Source: Balneolaceae bacterium | GTDB lineage: Bacteria > Bacteroidota > Rhodothermia > Balneolales > Balneolaceae | Length of the DNA: 40,510 nt | NCBI GenBank assembly: GCA_007693395.1 | Contig: REDS01000190.1 | Span: 1 to 40,510 of the forward strand | Direction: 5' to 3' | Shown here: piece after piece, positions 16,728 to 24,169 of the stretch | How positions within the stretch are numbered: position 1 is the first letter of the stretch | Layout: each line of letters starts with the position of its first letter | Program-made: the position numbers and the translations under genes | The notes under the pieces: generated by a model | What the model saw: the letters and a program-made list of their open reading frames with translations, nothing else | Told to the model about the DNA's origin: nothing | Database searches by the model: none

Positions 16728-16984
16728 TTCAACTCATTTCTGGAAGTATGGATAACCCGCCTTAGATACTCCCGGTTCTTCGAGGACTTTAATTTCTTTT
16801 CCCGATCCATAGCTTCAGCTCTCGTTTCAAACCCTTCTTTATATACCAGATTCCAAGGAATACCAAACTTCGTATATCGATTTTCTCCTTTATTGTGCCT
16901 TTCCAGGCGTTGCTCAAGATTGGATGTCTGCCCGATGTAATATCGATCGGCAACAACACTGAATAAAATGTACACGTAAAACAT
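16718..16984 (-). CDS. GIY-YIG domain nuclease-like protein
   Basis: An 88-residue single-domain protein of the UvrC/YhbQ-like GIY-YIG superfamily. Family residues are visible: MFYVYIL at the start, YYIGQTSNLEQRLERHN (15-31) with Arg26, and AEAMDREKKLKSSKNREYLRRVI (56-78) with the conserved acidic residue near Glu62. Such proteins can nick DNA, but cellular roles of these short chromosomal forms are poorly known. It lies 62 bp downstream of the tRNA-Val and its terminator, and its last codons (KGN-stop) are read from the 5' end of a broken tRNA-Val copy. That implies the C-terminus was acquired by the duplication. A broken second copy lies at 16471-16578. Confidence 0.82.
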   Translation of the reverse strand: MFYVYILFSVVADRYYIGQTSNLEQRLERHNKGENRYTKFGIPWNLVYKEGFETRAEAMDREKKLKSSKNREYLRRVIHTSRNELKGN

Positions 16985-17004
16985 GAATGACTCCCATCAA
17001 TAAA

Positions 17005-17039
17005 AAAAGGACAGCCCTGCACGTGAGAACTGTCCTTTT
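17005..17039 (-). terminator. Terminator of tRNA-Val
   Basis: A 10-bp hairpin with arms AAAAGGACAG (17005-17014) and CTGTCCTTTT (17030-17039) and a 15-base loop. On the minus strand it is followed by TTTTTTTATTG, a classical rho-independent terminator. It begins 7 bases after the tRNA 3' end, and separates the tRNA from the GIY-YIG gene. Confidence 0.85.
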
Positions 17040-17046
17040 GTAATTG

Positions 17047-17121
17047 TGGGCAATGAGGGATTCGAACCCCCGACCCCCTCGGTGTAAACGAGGTGCTCTA
17101 AACCAACTGAGCTAATTGCCC
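17047..17121 (-). tRNA. tRNA-Val (anticodon UAC)
   Basis: The minus strand folds into a full cloverleaf: acceptor GGGCAAT/ATTGCCC, D stem GCTC/GAGC, anticodon stem CCTCG/CGAGG with loop TTTACAC (anticodon TAC, plus-strand bases 17084-17086), and T arm GGGGG-TTCGAAT-CCCTC with one G-U pair. The discriminator base is A and CCA is not encoded. The terminator hairpin at 17005-17039 follows. It is flanked on both sides by degraded relatives. Confidence 0.97.
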
Positions 17122-17148
17122 TTCAAATAAGATTCAACTTTTCAAAAA

Positions 17149-17206
17149 ACCAATCCTGCCAATACACTGCAATCGGCATGATCTAAACTGATCGGCCTGA
17201 TTGGCC
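17149..17206 (-). pseudogene. Second tRNA-Val-like remnant upstream of the intact tRNA
   Basis: The minus strand carries GGCCAATCAG..., then AGTTTAGATCATGCCGATTGC, which aligns base by base with GGTTTAGAGCATGTCGATTGT of the left tRNA pseudogene (about 25 of 31 positions over the longer stretch). It retains terminal complementarity (CCAATC/GATTGG) but has no usable anticodon or T arm. This makes three tRNA-Val-like copies in about 570 bp. Confidence 0.65.
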
Positions 17207-17343
17207 TTTTTTGTTCAGACTTTAAATATAAGAACTTCGTGAATTCAATAAAACAGTTTTTATAGAGCAAGATTTTTTTTATTTATATTGGAGTGGTTAA
17301 CAGTGTTAAGCAGCTTTTAAACTCTCTAAACATCAAAACTGGT

Positions 17344-18657
17344 ATGGGTAAAAAACCGGGAAAAAGAGAAATTGTTTTTATTGATGGTGTACGCACACCA
17401 TTCCTGAGAGCACAAACCGATTTCAAGGACTTTTCTGCGTTTGATCTGGGCAGGTTTGCAGTAAGCGGGTTAATAACTAAAACCAAACTGGGAACGGCTG
17501 ATGTTGATCATGTTTACTTCGGAAATGTAATTCAGGATATTAGCACCAGTAATATTGCCCGTGAGGTTGCACTCGCTGCCGGACTGCCTGATTCGCTCCC
17601 CGCAACAACAGTTTCAATGGCGTGTATATCATCAAGCATGGCGCTTACCACCGCTATGGATGCGATTGGCTCTGCCCAAATTGACGGAGCAATTGTTGGT
17701 GGCATTGAAGTAATGAGCGATATTCCCATCCGGTTCAGAAAACCGTTCAGGCAAAAATTACTCGAAACACAACGCTACCGAAAACCAACAGACTGGCTGC
17801 AATTTTTTAAAGGGTTGCGTCCGTCACACCTGCTGCCCGAAATTCCCTCCATTTCCGAATTTTCTACCGGCGAAACGATGGGGCAAAGCTGCGATAAGAT
17901 GACTGCCAAATACGGCGTAACCCGCGAGGAGCAGGATGAATTTTCTGCACGTTCACATCAGCTTGCTGCCACCGCAACAGACGAAGGTTTTTTAGGCAAT
18001 GAAATTGTACCTGTACCAACCAGACGCGGTAAGGTGATAATCAAAACAGACAACGGCATTCGTGGTGATACTACCGTAGATAAGCTCTCCAAACTTAGGC
18101 CGGTTTTCATCAAACCGCACGGTACTGCTACGGCCGGTAACTCTTCGTTTTTAACAGATGGCGCCTCAGTTGCTCTGGTGATGGAAAAGCAAGCTGCACT
18201 CAAAGCAGGTTATAAACCAAAAGCAACACTGAGGGCATACAGCTACGTGGCACAGCGCCCGGGCGATGAGCTTCTGATTGGCCCCGCGTTCGCCGTGCCC
18301 AACGTTCTCGATCGGCTTAAGCTTACATTGAATGATATTGATGTATTTGAATTTCACGAAGCATTTGCAGGCCAAATGGTTACCGTACTGAAAGCACTGG
18401 CAAGTGATACGTTTGCACAACAGCGCTTAGGCAAAAAAGAGAAGGTAGGCGAAGTGCCGCCAGCAAAACTAAACAAATGGGGCGGATCTTTATCTATAGG
18501 CCATCCTTTTGGTGCAACAGGTATTCGCCTTGTAACTACAGCCGCAAACAGACTTATTCATGAAAACGGCCGATACGCACTCATCGCTGCTTGTGCCGCC
18601 GGAGGGCAAGGGCATGCGATGGTAATTGAACGATTTCGTGACACGTTAGAAAGTTAA
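17344..18657 (+). CDS. fadI: Acetyl-CoA acyltransferase (thiolase, FadI/FadA type)
   Basis: A 3-ketoacyl-CoA thiolase that releases acetyl-CoA in the last step of beta-oxidation. The ATG at 17344 gives 437 residues, the usual FadI length, and begins MGKKPGKREIVFIDG. The frame is open from a GTG at 17293, but that adds residues with no family support. The nucleophilic cysteine lies in VSMACISSS (Cys94 from this start). The C-terminal GHPFGATGIR and CAAGGQGHAMV motifs supply the catalytic His and second Cys. It lies 83 bp before the multifunctional fadJ gene, and together they complete the cycle apart from the acyl-CoA dehydrogenase. Confidence 0.94.
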   Translation: MGKKPGKREIVFIDGVRTPFLRAQTDFKDFSAFDLGRFAVSGLITKTKLGTADVDHVYFGNVIQDISTSNIAREVALAAGLPDSLPATTVSMACISSSMALTTAMDAIGSAQIDGAIVGGIEVMSDIPIRFRKPFRQKLLETQRYRKPTDWLQFFKGLRPSHLLPEIPSISEFSTGETMGQSCDKMTAKYGVTREEQDEFSARSHQLAATATDEGFLGNEIVPVPTRRGKVIIKTDNGIRGDTTVDKLSKLRPVFIKPHGTATAGNSSFLTDGASVALVMEKQAALKAGYKPKATLRAYSYVAQRPGDELLIGPAFAVPNVLDRLKLTLNDIDVFEFHEAFAGQMVTVLKALASDTFAQQRLGKKEKVGEVPPAKLNKWGGSLSIGHPFGATGIRLVTTAANRLIHENGRYALIAACAAGGQGHAMVIERFRDTLES

Positions 18658-18740
18658 TACTAACCTGTTTATTTAATTGGAAAATCGTGCTTGTCGTTTC
18701 ACTTTTCAATGTTGCTTTTTAAAAATTTTAAGCCACCATC

Positions 18741-20882
18741 ATGAGCAAAAAAAATATCCTCCAAACCGAGATCATCAACAGTGTTGCAGTTGTTACACTT
18801 GATACCCCCGATGAGAAGGTAAATAAACTGGATGAACGACTAATCAAAGAGTTTAAAGAAGTACTTGATCAGGTAAAATCAGACCATTCCATCTTAGGCG
18901 CGGTTTTGATTAGCGGGAAGGAAGAGAATTTTATAGCGGGTGCCGACATCGAGATGTTCAAGACAAGAGACACGGCCGAGGAGCTCGCTGCCCTGAGCTG
19001 GACCGGCCACGAGATTCTGCTCGAAATTGAACATTCAACAAAACCAATTGTTGTTGCAATTAACGGATCGTGCATGGGGGGCGGTACTGAACTTGCTCTT
19101 GCCTGCCACAGCAGAATTGTATCGGATGATTCCTCCACCAAAATCGGCCTACCCGAAGTTAAACTTGGCCTACTGCCCGGCATGGGGGGTACACAGCGCC
19201 TTCCGCGATTGATAGGTATCCAGAAGGCTCTTGGCTACATGCTGCCGGGAAAAAACATGTATAGCTATCAGGCAAAGAAAACGGGTTTTGCCAACGAACT
19301 TGTCCACAAGCATGCCCTGAAGAGTGCTGCAATCAAAGCAGCAACCAAGATTGCCAAGGATGGATCAACGAAAAAAGGCCGTCGTTCACTTCTTGAAAAA
19401 ATAGTGGAGGGCAACCCCATTGGCCGGAAAATTATATTCAATCAAGCAAGAAAACAGACACTCGGCCAAACAAAAGGCAACTATCCGGCTCCACTGAAAA
19501 TAATTGAGAGTGTGGATTATGGCTACAAACATGGCTTTGAGAAAGGAATCAAAAATGAATCGAAGTTATTTGGTGAACTTGCCGTATCGCCGGAATCGAG
19601 GGAACTTGTAAATCTCTTTTTTGGCATAACTGCTGCTAAAAAGAACCCGCACCCTGAAAAAATAAAATCCGTTTCCAATATCGCCGTTTTAGGTGCCGGC
19701 TTGATGGGGTCGGGAATTACAGAGGTAAGCATAGATCAGAAGTACCATGTATGGCTGAAAGATCAAACCATTGATAATGCGTTAAAAGGATCGGAAACCA
19801 TCCGGGAAAATCTGAATCAAAAAGTGAACAAGCGCATTCTTTCGCGTTTTGAACGGGATGAAAAACTGAGCCTGATTCACGCCACCGATACCTACAACGG
19901 TTTTGATAAAATCGATGTAGTGATTGAGGCTGTTTTTGAGGATCTCAGCCTTAAGCAATCCATCGTGGAAGATGTGGAAAGTGCAGCATCAGAAACTACC
20001 ATCTTTGCCAGTAACACATCATCACTACCAATTTCCGATATTGCCGAAAAAGCAAAGCGCCCCCAGAATATCATCGGGATGCACTATTTTTCACCGGTTC
20101 AAAAAATGCCGCTGCTTGAGATCATCAAAACGGATAAAACTGCAGACTGGGTTGTTGCCACGGCGTACGATATTGGCGTAAAACAAGGAAAAACGGTGAT
20201 TGTAGTGAACGACGGGCCCGGATTTTACACCACTCGTATTCTGGCTCCTTACATGAATGAAGCACTTCTTCTGCTTGAAGAAGGTGCTTCAATTGAACAG
20301 CTCGACAGGGCGATGAAACAATTTGGTTTCCCGGTTGGGCCGGTAGCACTTTTTGATGAAGTGGGGATTGATGTTGGCGCGCATGTGGCCGATGTTTTGA
20401 GCGATAAATTTGAGTCCCGTGGGGCCAAAACCAGCAAGAAAGCAAGAGAGCTGGTTGATGCCGACTTTAAAGGTAGAAAAAACGGGAAAGGGTTTTACAG
20501 ATATGAAGCGGGTTCAAAGAAAAAGAAGGAGGTGAATAAAGAGATCTACAGCTTTTTCGGAGATTCTGCCCGTAAAGATTTTTCTGATGAAGAGATTCAA
20601 CAGCGTCTTATACTGATGATGGTTAACGAAGCTGTCTATTGCCTGCAGGATGGCATCTTGCAAAGCCCGGTTGATGGTGACCTCGGGGCAATAATGGGGC
20701 TTGGTTTTCCGCCATTTCTTGGCGGGCCATTTCGTTATGCTGAGGGAGTGGGGCTTGCAGAACTGACGGATAGAATGCTAAAATTGCAGAAAACCCACGG
20801 TGATCGTTTCAGGCCTGCTGCACTTCTGGGTGAGTATATTTCAGACAAAAAATCATTTTACGAAACTTATACCCCTGTTTAG
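18741..20882 (+). CDS. fadJ: Fatty acid oxidation multifunctional protein (enoyl-CoA hydratase / 3-hydroxyacyl-CoA dehydrogenase)
   Basis: A 713-residue FadB/FadJ alpha subunit that hydrates trans-2-enoyl-CoA and oxidises L-3-hydroxyacyl-CoA with NAD+. The crotonase domain (about 1-190) has the oxyanion stretch FIAGADIEMF (64-73), MGGGTELALACH with Glu117, and GLPEVKLGLLPGMGGTQRLPRL with Glu139. The dehydrogenase half starts with the Rossmann motif VLGAGLMGSG (316-325), carries HYFSPVQKMPLLEII with the catalytic His near 448, and ends with two C-terminal helical domains (about 500-710). Length fits FadJ (about 710). It forms an operon-like pair with the thiolase upstream. Confidence 0.95.
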   Translation: MSKKNILQTEIINSVAVVTLDTPDEKVNKLDERLIKEFKEVLDQVKSDHSILGAVLISGKEENFIAGADIEMFKTRDTAEELAALSWTGHEILLEIEHSTKPIVVAINGSCMGGGTELALACHSRIVSDDSSTKIGLPEVKLGLLPGMGGTQRLPRLIGIQKALGYMLPGKNMYSYQAKKTGFANELVHKHALKSAAIKAATKIAKDGSTKKGRRSLLEKIVEGNPIGRKIIFNQARKQTLGQTKGNYPAPLKIIESVDYGYKHGFEKGIKNESKLFGELAVSPESRELVNLFFGITAAKKNPHPEKIKSVSNIAVLGAGLMGSGITEVSIDQKYHVWLKDQTIDNALKGSETIRENLNQKVNKRILSRFERDEKLSLIHATDTYNGFDKIDVVIEAVFEDLSLKQSIVEDVESAASETTIFASNTSSLPISDIAEKAKRPQNIIGMHYFSPVQKMPLLEIIKTDKTADWVVATAYDIGVKQGKTVIVVNDGPGFYTTRILAPYMNEALLLLEEGASIEQLDRAMKQFGFPVGPVALFDEVGIDVGAHVADVLSDKFESRGAKTSKKARELVDADFKGRKNGKGFYRYEAGSKKKKEVNKEIYSFFGDSARKDFSDEEIQQRLILMMVNEAVYCLQDGILQSPVDGDLGAIMGLGFPPFLGGPFRYAEGVGLAELTDRMLKLQKTHGDRFRPAALLGEYISDKKSFYETYTPV

Positions 20883-20986
20883 TATTTTGATATCTGCTTT
20901 GCAAAAAAATAGCTTAAAATAATCTTCTGCAAATACGTTGCTCCTATTAATCAAACTGCTTGTTATGAAATACATTGCCTGCTTTA

Positions 20987-21820
20987 TCACCATTTTTCCA
21001 CAGTAAGTGCTTCAGGGTAGATCTTTCTGGTATCTTCTATGATGGATTCAGGCTCTTTGTATTGCAGCATCCAGAGAAACATTTTGTAGAGATCTTTCTG
21101 CATCAATTTGAACAGCCATGCCGGAGCCGGTATTCTTTTTGGCGGGTTACCATAGAGCGAGGTGTAAATTTCCCTGCACTCTTTTACGGATTGTTTATCA
21201 GCTGCAAGTTGTAGTTCTTTACCTGCAAATTCTCCCGGATTATTGAAAACAGATGCTGTAACCGCACCCACATCATGTGCTGAAATCCATATCACCGGGA
21301 ATTCATCCCCGATTATTTTTGGCATTACATTCCACATCACCAGTGGTGGCAGAAAATCTTTATCCCTCATCAGCTCCATAAAAGAGGCTGACCTTAGTAT
21401 GGTAAATGGTATACCCGAAGCTTTTACCGATTCTTCAATTTCTGCTTTCGTGTTAAAATGCGGTACACCGGTTGATTTATCGCCTGTTCCCGCTGATGCA
21501 TACACCAAATGTTTTACACCGGCATCACTTGCTAAATCCACAATACGCCGGCCATGCTCAACCTCTTTTTTTAAGCCGGTTATCCAGGGGTTTTGTACGC
21601 TGAAAACACCATGAACCCCTGAAAACGCATCTTTTACTGTTTCAGGATCATCAAGATTGCCTTTTACCATCTCAATACCGGCAGCAACCATTTTTTTTGC
21701 TTTATCCTTTTCAGGATTCCTCGACACTCCACGTACCTTCCAGCCTGCTTTTTGCAAATATACAGCCGCTGCACCACCCTGCCTTCCGGTTACTCCAAAA
21801 ACAAGCACAGTCTTTTCCAT
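20987..21820 (-). CDS. NmrA-like NAD(P)-binding protein
   Basis: An atypical short-chain dehydrogenase of the NmrA/HSCARG family. It opens with a dinucleotide-binding motif (VLVFGVTGRQGGAA) and continues with VRGVSRNPEKDKAKKM and GNLDDPETVKDAF, as in family members that bind NADP and act as redox sensors or as reductases. The frame is open to a TTG at 21850, but I choose the ATG at 21820 (277 residues) because AGGAG lies 3 bases upstream and the protein then starts directly at the Rossmann strand (MEKTVLVFG). It is alone on the minus strand, divergent from the methyltransferase gene. Catalytic activity is not certain. Confidence 0.85.
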   Translation of the reverse strand: MEKTVLVFGVTGRQGGAAAVYLQKAGWKVRGVSRNPEKDKAKKMVAAGIEMVKGNLDDPETVKDAFSGVHGVFSVQNPWITGLKKEVEHGRRIVDLASDAGVKHLVYASAGTGDKSTGVPHFNTKAEIEESVKASGIPFTILRSASFMELMRDKDFLPPLVMWNVMPKIIGDEFPVIWISAHDVGAVTASVFNNPGEFAGKELQLAADKQSVKECREIYTSLYGNPPKRIPAPAWLFKLMQKDLYKMFLWMLQYKEPESIIEDTRKIYPEALTVEKW

Positions 21821-21965
21821 GATCTCCTGCATTATTTGATTCATACCCAATCAATTTCTTTCTCTTGATACTAATAAAGCAAATTATGTTATCAGATGTT
21901 TTTGAAATATTTTACTCATATAGAATGTAATTCAGGAGTAAATAACAAAATGAGGGAGGTTCACC

Positions 21966-22562
21966 ATGCAAGAATTTTGGAACAAACGATATTCTGATAA
22001 AAACTACGCTTACGGAATCGATCCTAATGTTTTTTTCAAAGAACAGCTTGGAAAATTAAAGGCAGGAAAGCTGTTGCTCCCGGGTGAAGGTGAGGGACGA
22101 AATGCTGTTTATGCCGCAAAGAGAGGCTGGGAGGTAACCGCTGTTGATTTTAGCGTGAAAGCACAAATAAAGGCTAATAATCTCGCGGCTGAGCATGACT
22201 TAACCATCAATTACATCATCAGCAATCTGATGCAGGCCGAAATTCCTGAGGAAGAGTTTGATGCTGCCGCCTTTATCTACGTACATCTCACCAACGAGGA
22301 TGCTGAAAAAGTTTTACTGAACGTTATTGCCGCACTAAAACCGGGTGGCACTTTTTTTATGGAGTGCTACTCCGAAAAACAGCTGGGACGAAAATCAGGC
22401 GGGCCGAAAGATATTAACCGGCTTTATACAATTCCGCAAATGCGGAAACTACTCTCCGGGCTAAAGATAACCAAACTTAATGAAGTGGAAGTGCCACTTC
22501 AGGAGGGCGAATTCCATCAGGGAAAAGCAATGGTAATACGGGCGGTAGGCGTTAAACCTTAA
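21966..22562 (+). CDS. SAM-dependent class I methyltransferase (TehB-like)
   Basis: A 198-residue methyltransferase. FWNKRYSDKNYAYGIDPNVFF (4-24) matches the N-terminus common to TehB/thiopurine-type enzymes. The SAM-binding loop LLLPGEGEGRNAVYAAKRGW lies at 36-55 and AVDFS follows. Related proteins methylate tellurite, thiols or small toxic compounds; the substrate is not predictable. A good Shine-Dalgarno sequence (GGGAGGT) lies 6 bases before the ATG. The gene ends shortly before the convergent carbonic anhydrase gene. Its position next to the sulfur island makes a thiol substrate conceivable but unproven. Confidence 0.88.
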   Translation: MQEFWNKRYSDKNYAYGIDPNVFFKEQLGKLKAGKLLLPGEGEGRNAVYAAKRGWEVTAVDFSVKAQIKANNLAAEHDLTINYIISNLMQAEIPEEEFDAAAFIYVHLTNEDAEKVLLNVIAALKPGGTFFMECYSEKQLGRKSGGPKDINRLYTIPQMRKLLSGLKITKLNEVEVPLQEGEFHQGKAMVIRAVGVKP

Positions 22563-22625
22563 CATAGAGGTGGTGTTTATATAGGTGTTTCACGATTCAC
22601 TTTAGCCGTGCAACGAATCAGTTTT

Positions 22626-23210
22626 TTAAACCACGCGTTTTAACAATCCGGTACCGGTATCGTAAACCAGGCCGTGCAGTGCTACCTGCTGTCCGCGCTT
22701 TCTGGCTTTTTTGATGGTGGATGATGTTTTGATATTGCGAACCTGCTCTGTCACGTTGAGATCTACCAGGCGATCTTCGCGCTTTACAGGATCTTTTTCT
22801 TCCATCAGCTCCTTTTCATACATACGCCTGATATCACGAATATGCTGAATCCAGTGGTCAATTGAATCAGGAGCCGGCTCGGCAGAGCATGCCGCATGAA
22901 CGCCACCACAGTTGTAATGCCCGGCAACCACTACATGCTTAACCTTCAAAACGTCTACGGCATACTCTAAAACCGCGTGAAATGCTGCATCGGTGTGAAC
23001 CGCTAAATTTGCAATATTCCTGTGCATAAATAGCATTCCGGGGTCAGCGCCGGTTATTACACTCGGGGGCACCCTGCTGTCTGCGCAGCCAATCCAGAGA
23101 ATTTCCGGTTTCTGCCCCTTCGCCAACTCTTTAAAATAACCGGGCTTTTCATAGTTGGTAGATTTAGCCCAGGTTTTGTTCTGCTCAAGCAGTTGTTCGA
23201 GTGTATCCAT
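22626..23210 (-). CDS. Beta-class carbonic anhydrase
   Basis: A 194-residue beta-carbonic anhydrase that interconverts CO2 and bicarbonate. The zinc and catalytic residues are in place: Cys42, Asp44 and Arg46 in GCADSRVP, and His98 and Cys101 in GHYNCGG. Length is usual for the clade. It is the last gene of the minus-strand series sulP - SLC13 - MFS remnant - rhodanese - carbonic anhydrase, 17 bp after the rhodanese. Linked SulP and carbonic anhydrase genes occur elsewhere and can indicate bicarbonate uptake, but here the permease is several genes away and the sulfur context is as strong. Confidence 0.95.
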   Translation of the reverse strand: MDTLEQLLEQNKTWAKSTNYEKPGYFKELAKGQKPEILWIGCADSRVPPSVITGADPGMLFMHRNIANLAVHTDAAFHAVLEYAVDVLKVKHVVVAGHYNCGGVHAACSAEPAPDSIDHWIQHIRDIRRMYEKELMEEKDPVKREDRLVDLNVTEQVRNIKTSSTIKKARKRGQQVALHGLVYDTGTGLLKRVV

Positions 23211-23227
23211 TACAGATAGCCGTTTGC

Positions 23228-23614
23228 TTAATTTGGTTCGAAACCGCTGGAAACAAGATCATCAAAACCGCCAACATTATAGACGTTTTCAAATCCTTTA
23301 TTTTGCATGATTCGTGCCGCCTGACCGCTTCTGTTTCCTGATCTGCAGTAGAGATAGTAGGTTTTATCTTTGTCGAGATTTTCGAGCTGATTCTGGAAGT
23401 CACCGTTCAGAAAGTCGTGCTGAGCATCTGTAATTTTAAGATGGCCAGCGTTGTACTCATCCTGAGTTCGTACATCAATTATAACACCGGGGTTGCTTTC
23501 GAGCTTCTGTTTAAACTCATCAGCACTGATGTCTACGTTATTTGAGTTAGAGAAAAAATTAAACATTGTGATACCTATAATTAAGATTAATACTGTTAAT
23601 ACGTGCTTTTTCAT
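23228..23614 (-). CDS. Membrane-anchored single-domain rhodanese
   Basis: A 128-residue rhodanese that probably transfers sulfane sulfur through a Cys90 persulfide in YLYCRSGNRS. An N-terminal hydrophobic segment (about 4-21) should anchor it or direct it to the periplasm. The core follows the family order IIDVRTQDEYNAGHLK (45-60) then the active loop then NVYNVGGF. Its ATG overlaps the stop of the MFS remnant by four bases, and the carbonic anhydrase follows after 17 bp. The nearby SQR, YeeE and CstB-like genes suggest it accepts or donates persulfide sulfur outside the cytoplasm. Confidence 0.92.
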   Translation of the reverse strand: MKKHVLTVLILIIGITMFNFFSNSNNVDISADEFKQKLESNPGVIIDVRTQDEYNAGHLKITDAQHDFLNGDFQNQLENLDKDKTYYLYCRSGNRSGQAARIMQNKGFENVYNVGGFDDLVSSGFEPN

Positions 23615-24159
23615 GATGATAAAAATCGTTTACTGACCGGTTTATTTAGTGCATTCATCCGCAGAGCAATGTATATAGCTGAACCAACTGCAATAATACC
23701 GGTTATGGATATGGCTGCAGAGAGATCAATCATATCAGCAACAATTCCTGCAAAAATAGCACCAAATGCGTAACCGCTGTCCCTCCATAACCGGAAAGCA
23801 CCAATACTCTCGGCTCTGTCATCCGGATGAACCAAATCGGCTACTGCTGTCAAAAACGTAGGATAAACCATTGCGGTTCCAATGCCAAGCAGTGAAGCCA
23901 CAATTACAAATTGGTAGAACTCTGTAAGTAATGTAAATAAGATCAGGCTCAAACCTTGTACAACCATACCAGCCACCAGCATTTGTTTACGCCCCGTAAA
24001 ATCAGACAGTTTACCGGTAGCTATTTGAAATACTCCCCAAAATACAGGGTAAATGACTACAATTAATCCGGCCTGTGCAAGAGTAAACCCTGAGGCTGCC
24101 AGGAGCAGAGGAAAAACTCCCCATGCCGTCTTTAAAGCCTGTTTTTCGGGTTTTGCAAC
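23611..24159 (-). pseudogene. MFS transporter remnant, C-terminal half only
   Basis: An open frame of 183 codons from 24159 encodes the last six helices of a major facilitator protein. LSDFTGRKQMLVAGM is the TM8-9 loop motif, and GIGTAMVYPTFLTAVADL and GAFRLWRDSGYAFGA follow. Two in-frame TGA codons at 24160-24165 close it upstream, and the SLC13 gene stops only a few bases further, so TM1-6 are absent. The longest ATG-started version is 23611-23982, which would begin inside a helix. A functional product is unlikely. Its stop overlaps the rhodanese start. Confidence 0.82.
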
Positions 24160-24169
24160 TCATCAAAGT

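Noticed and set aside
17149-17206. A second functional tRNA upstream of tRNA-Val
   Set aside because: It lacks paired anticodon and T arms; it is better read as a remnant.
17293-17343. GTG start for the thiolase at 17293
   Set aside because: The extra residues match nothing in FadI, and GGAG lies too close to the GTG to act as its ribosome site.
22562-22626. Terminator after the methyltransferase gene
   Set aside because: The only stem (GATTC/GAATC before a T-run) is short with a long loop, so support is too weak to annotate.
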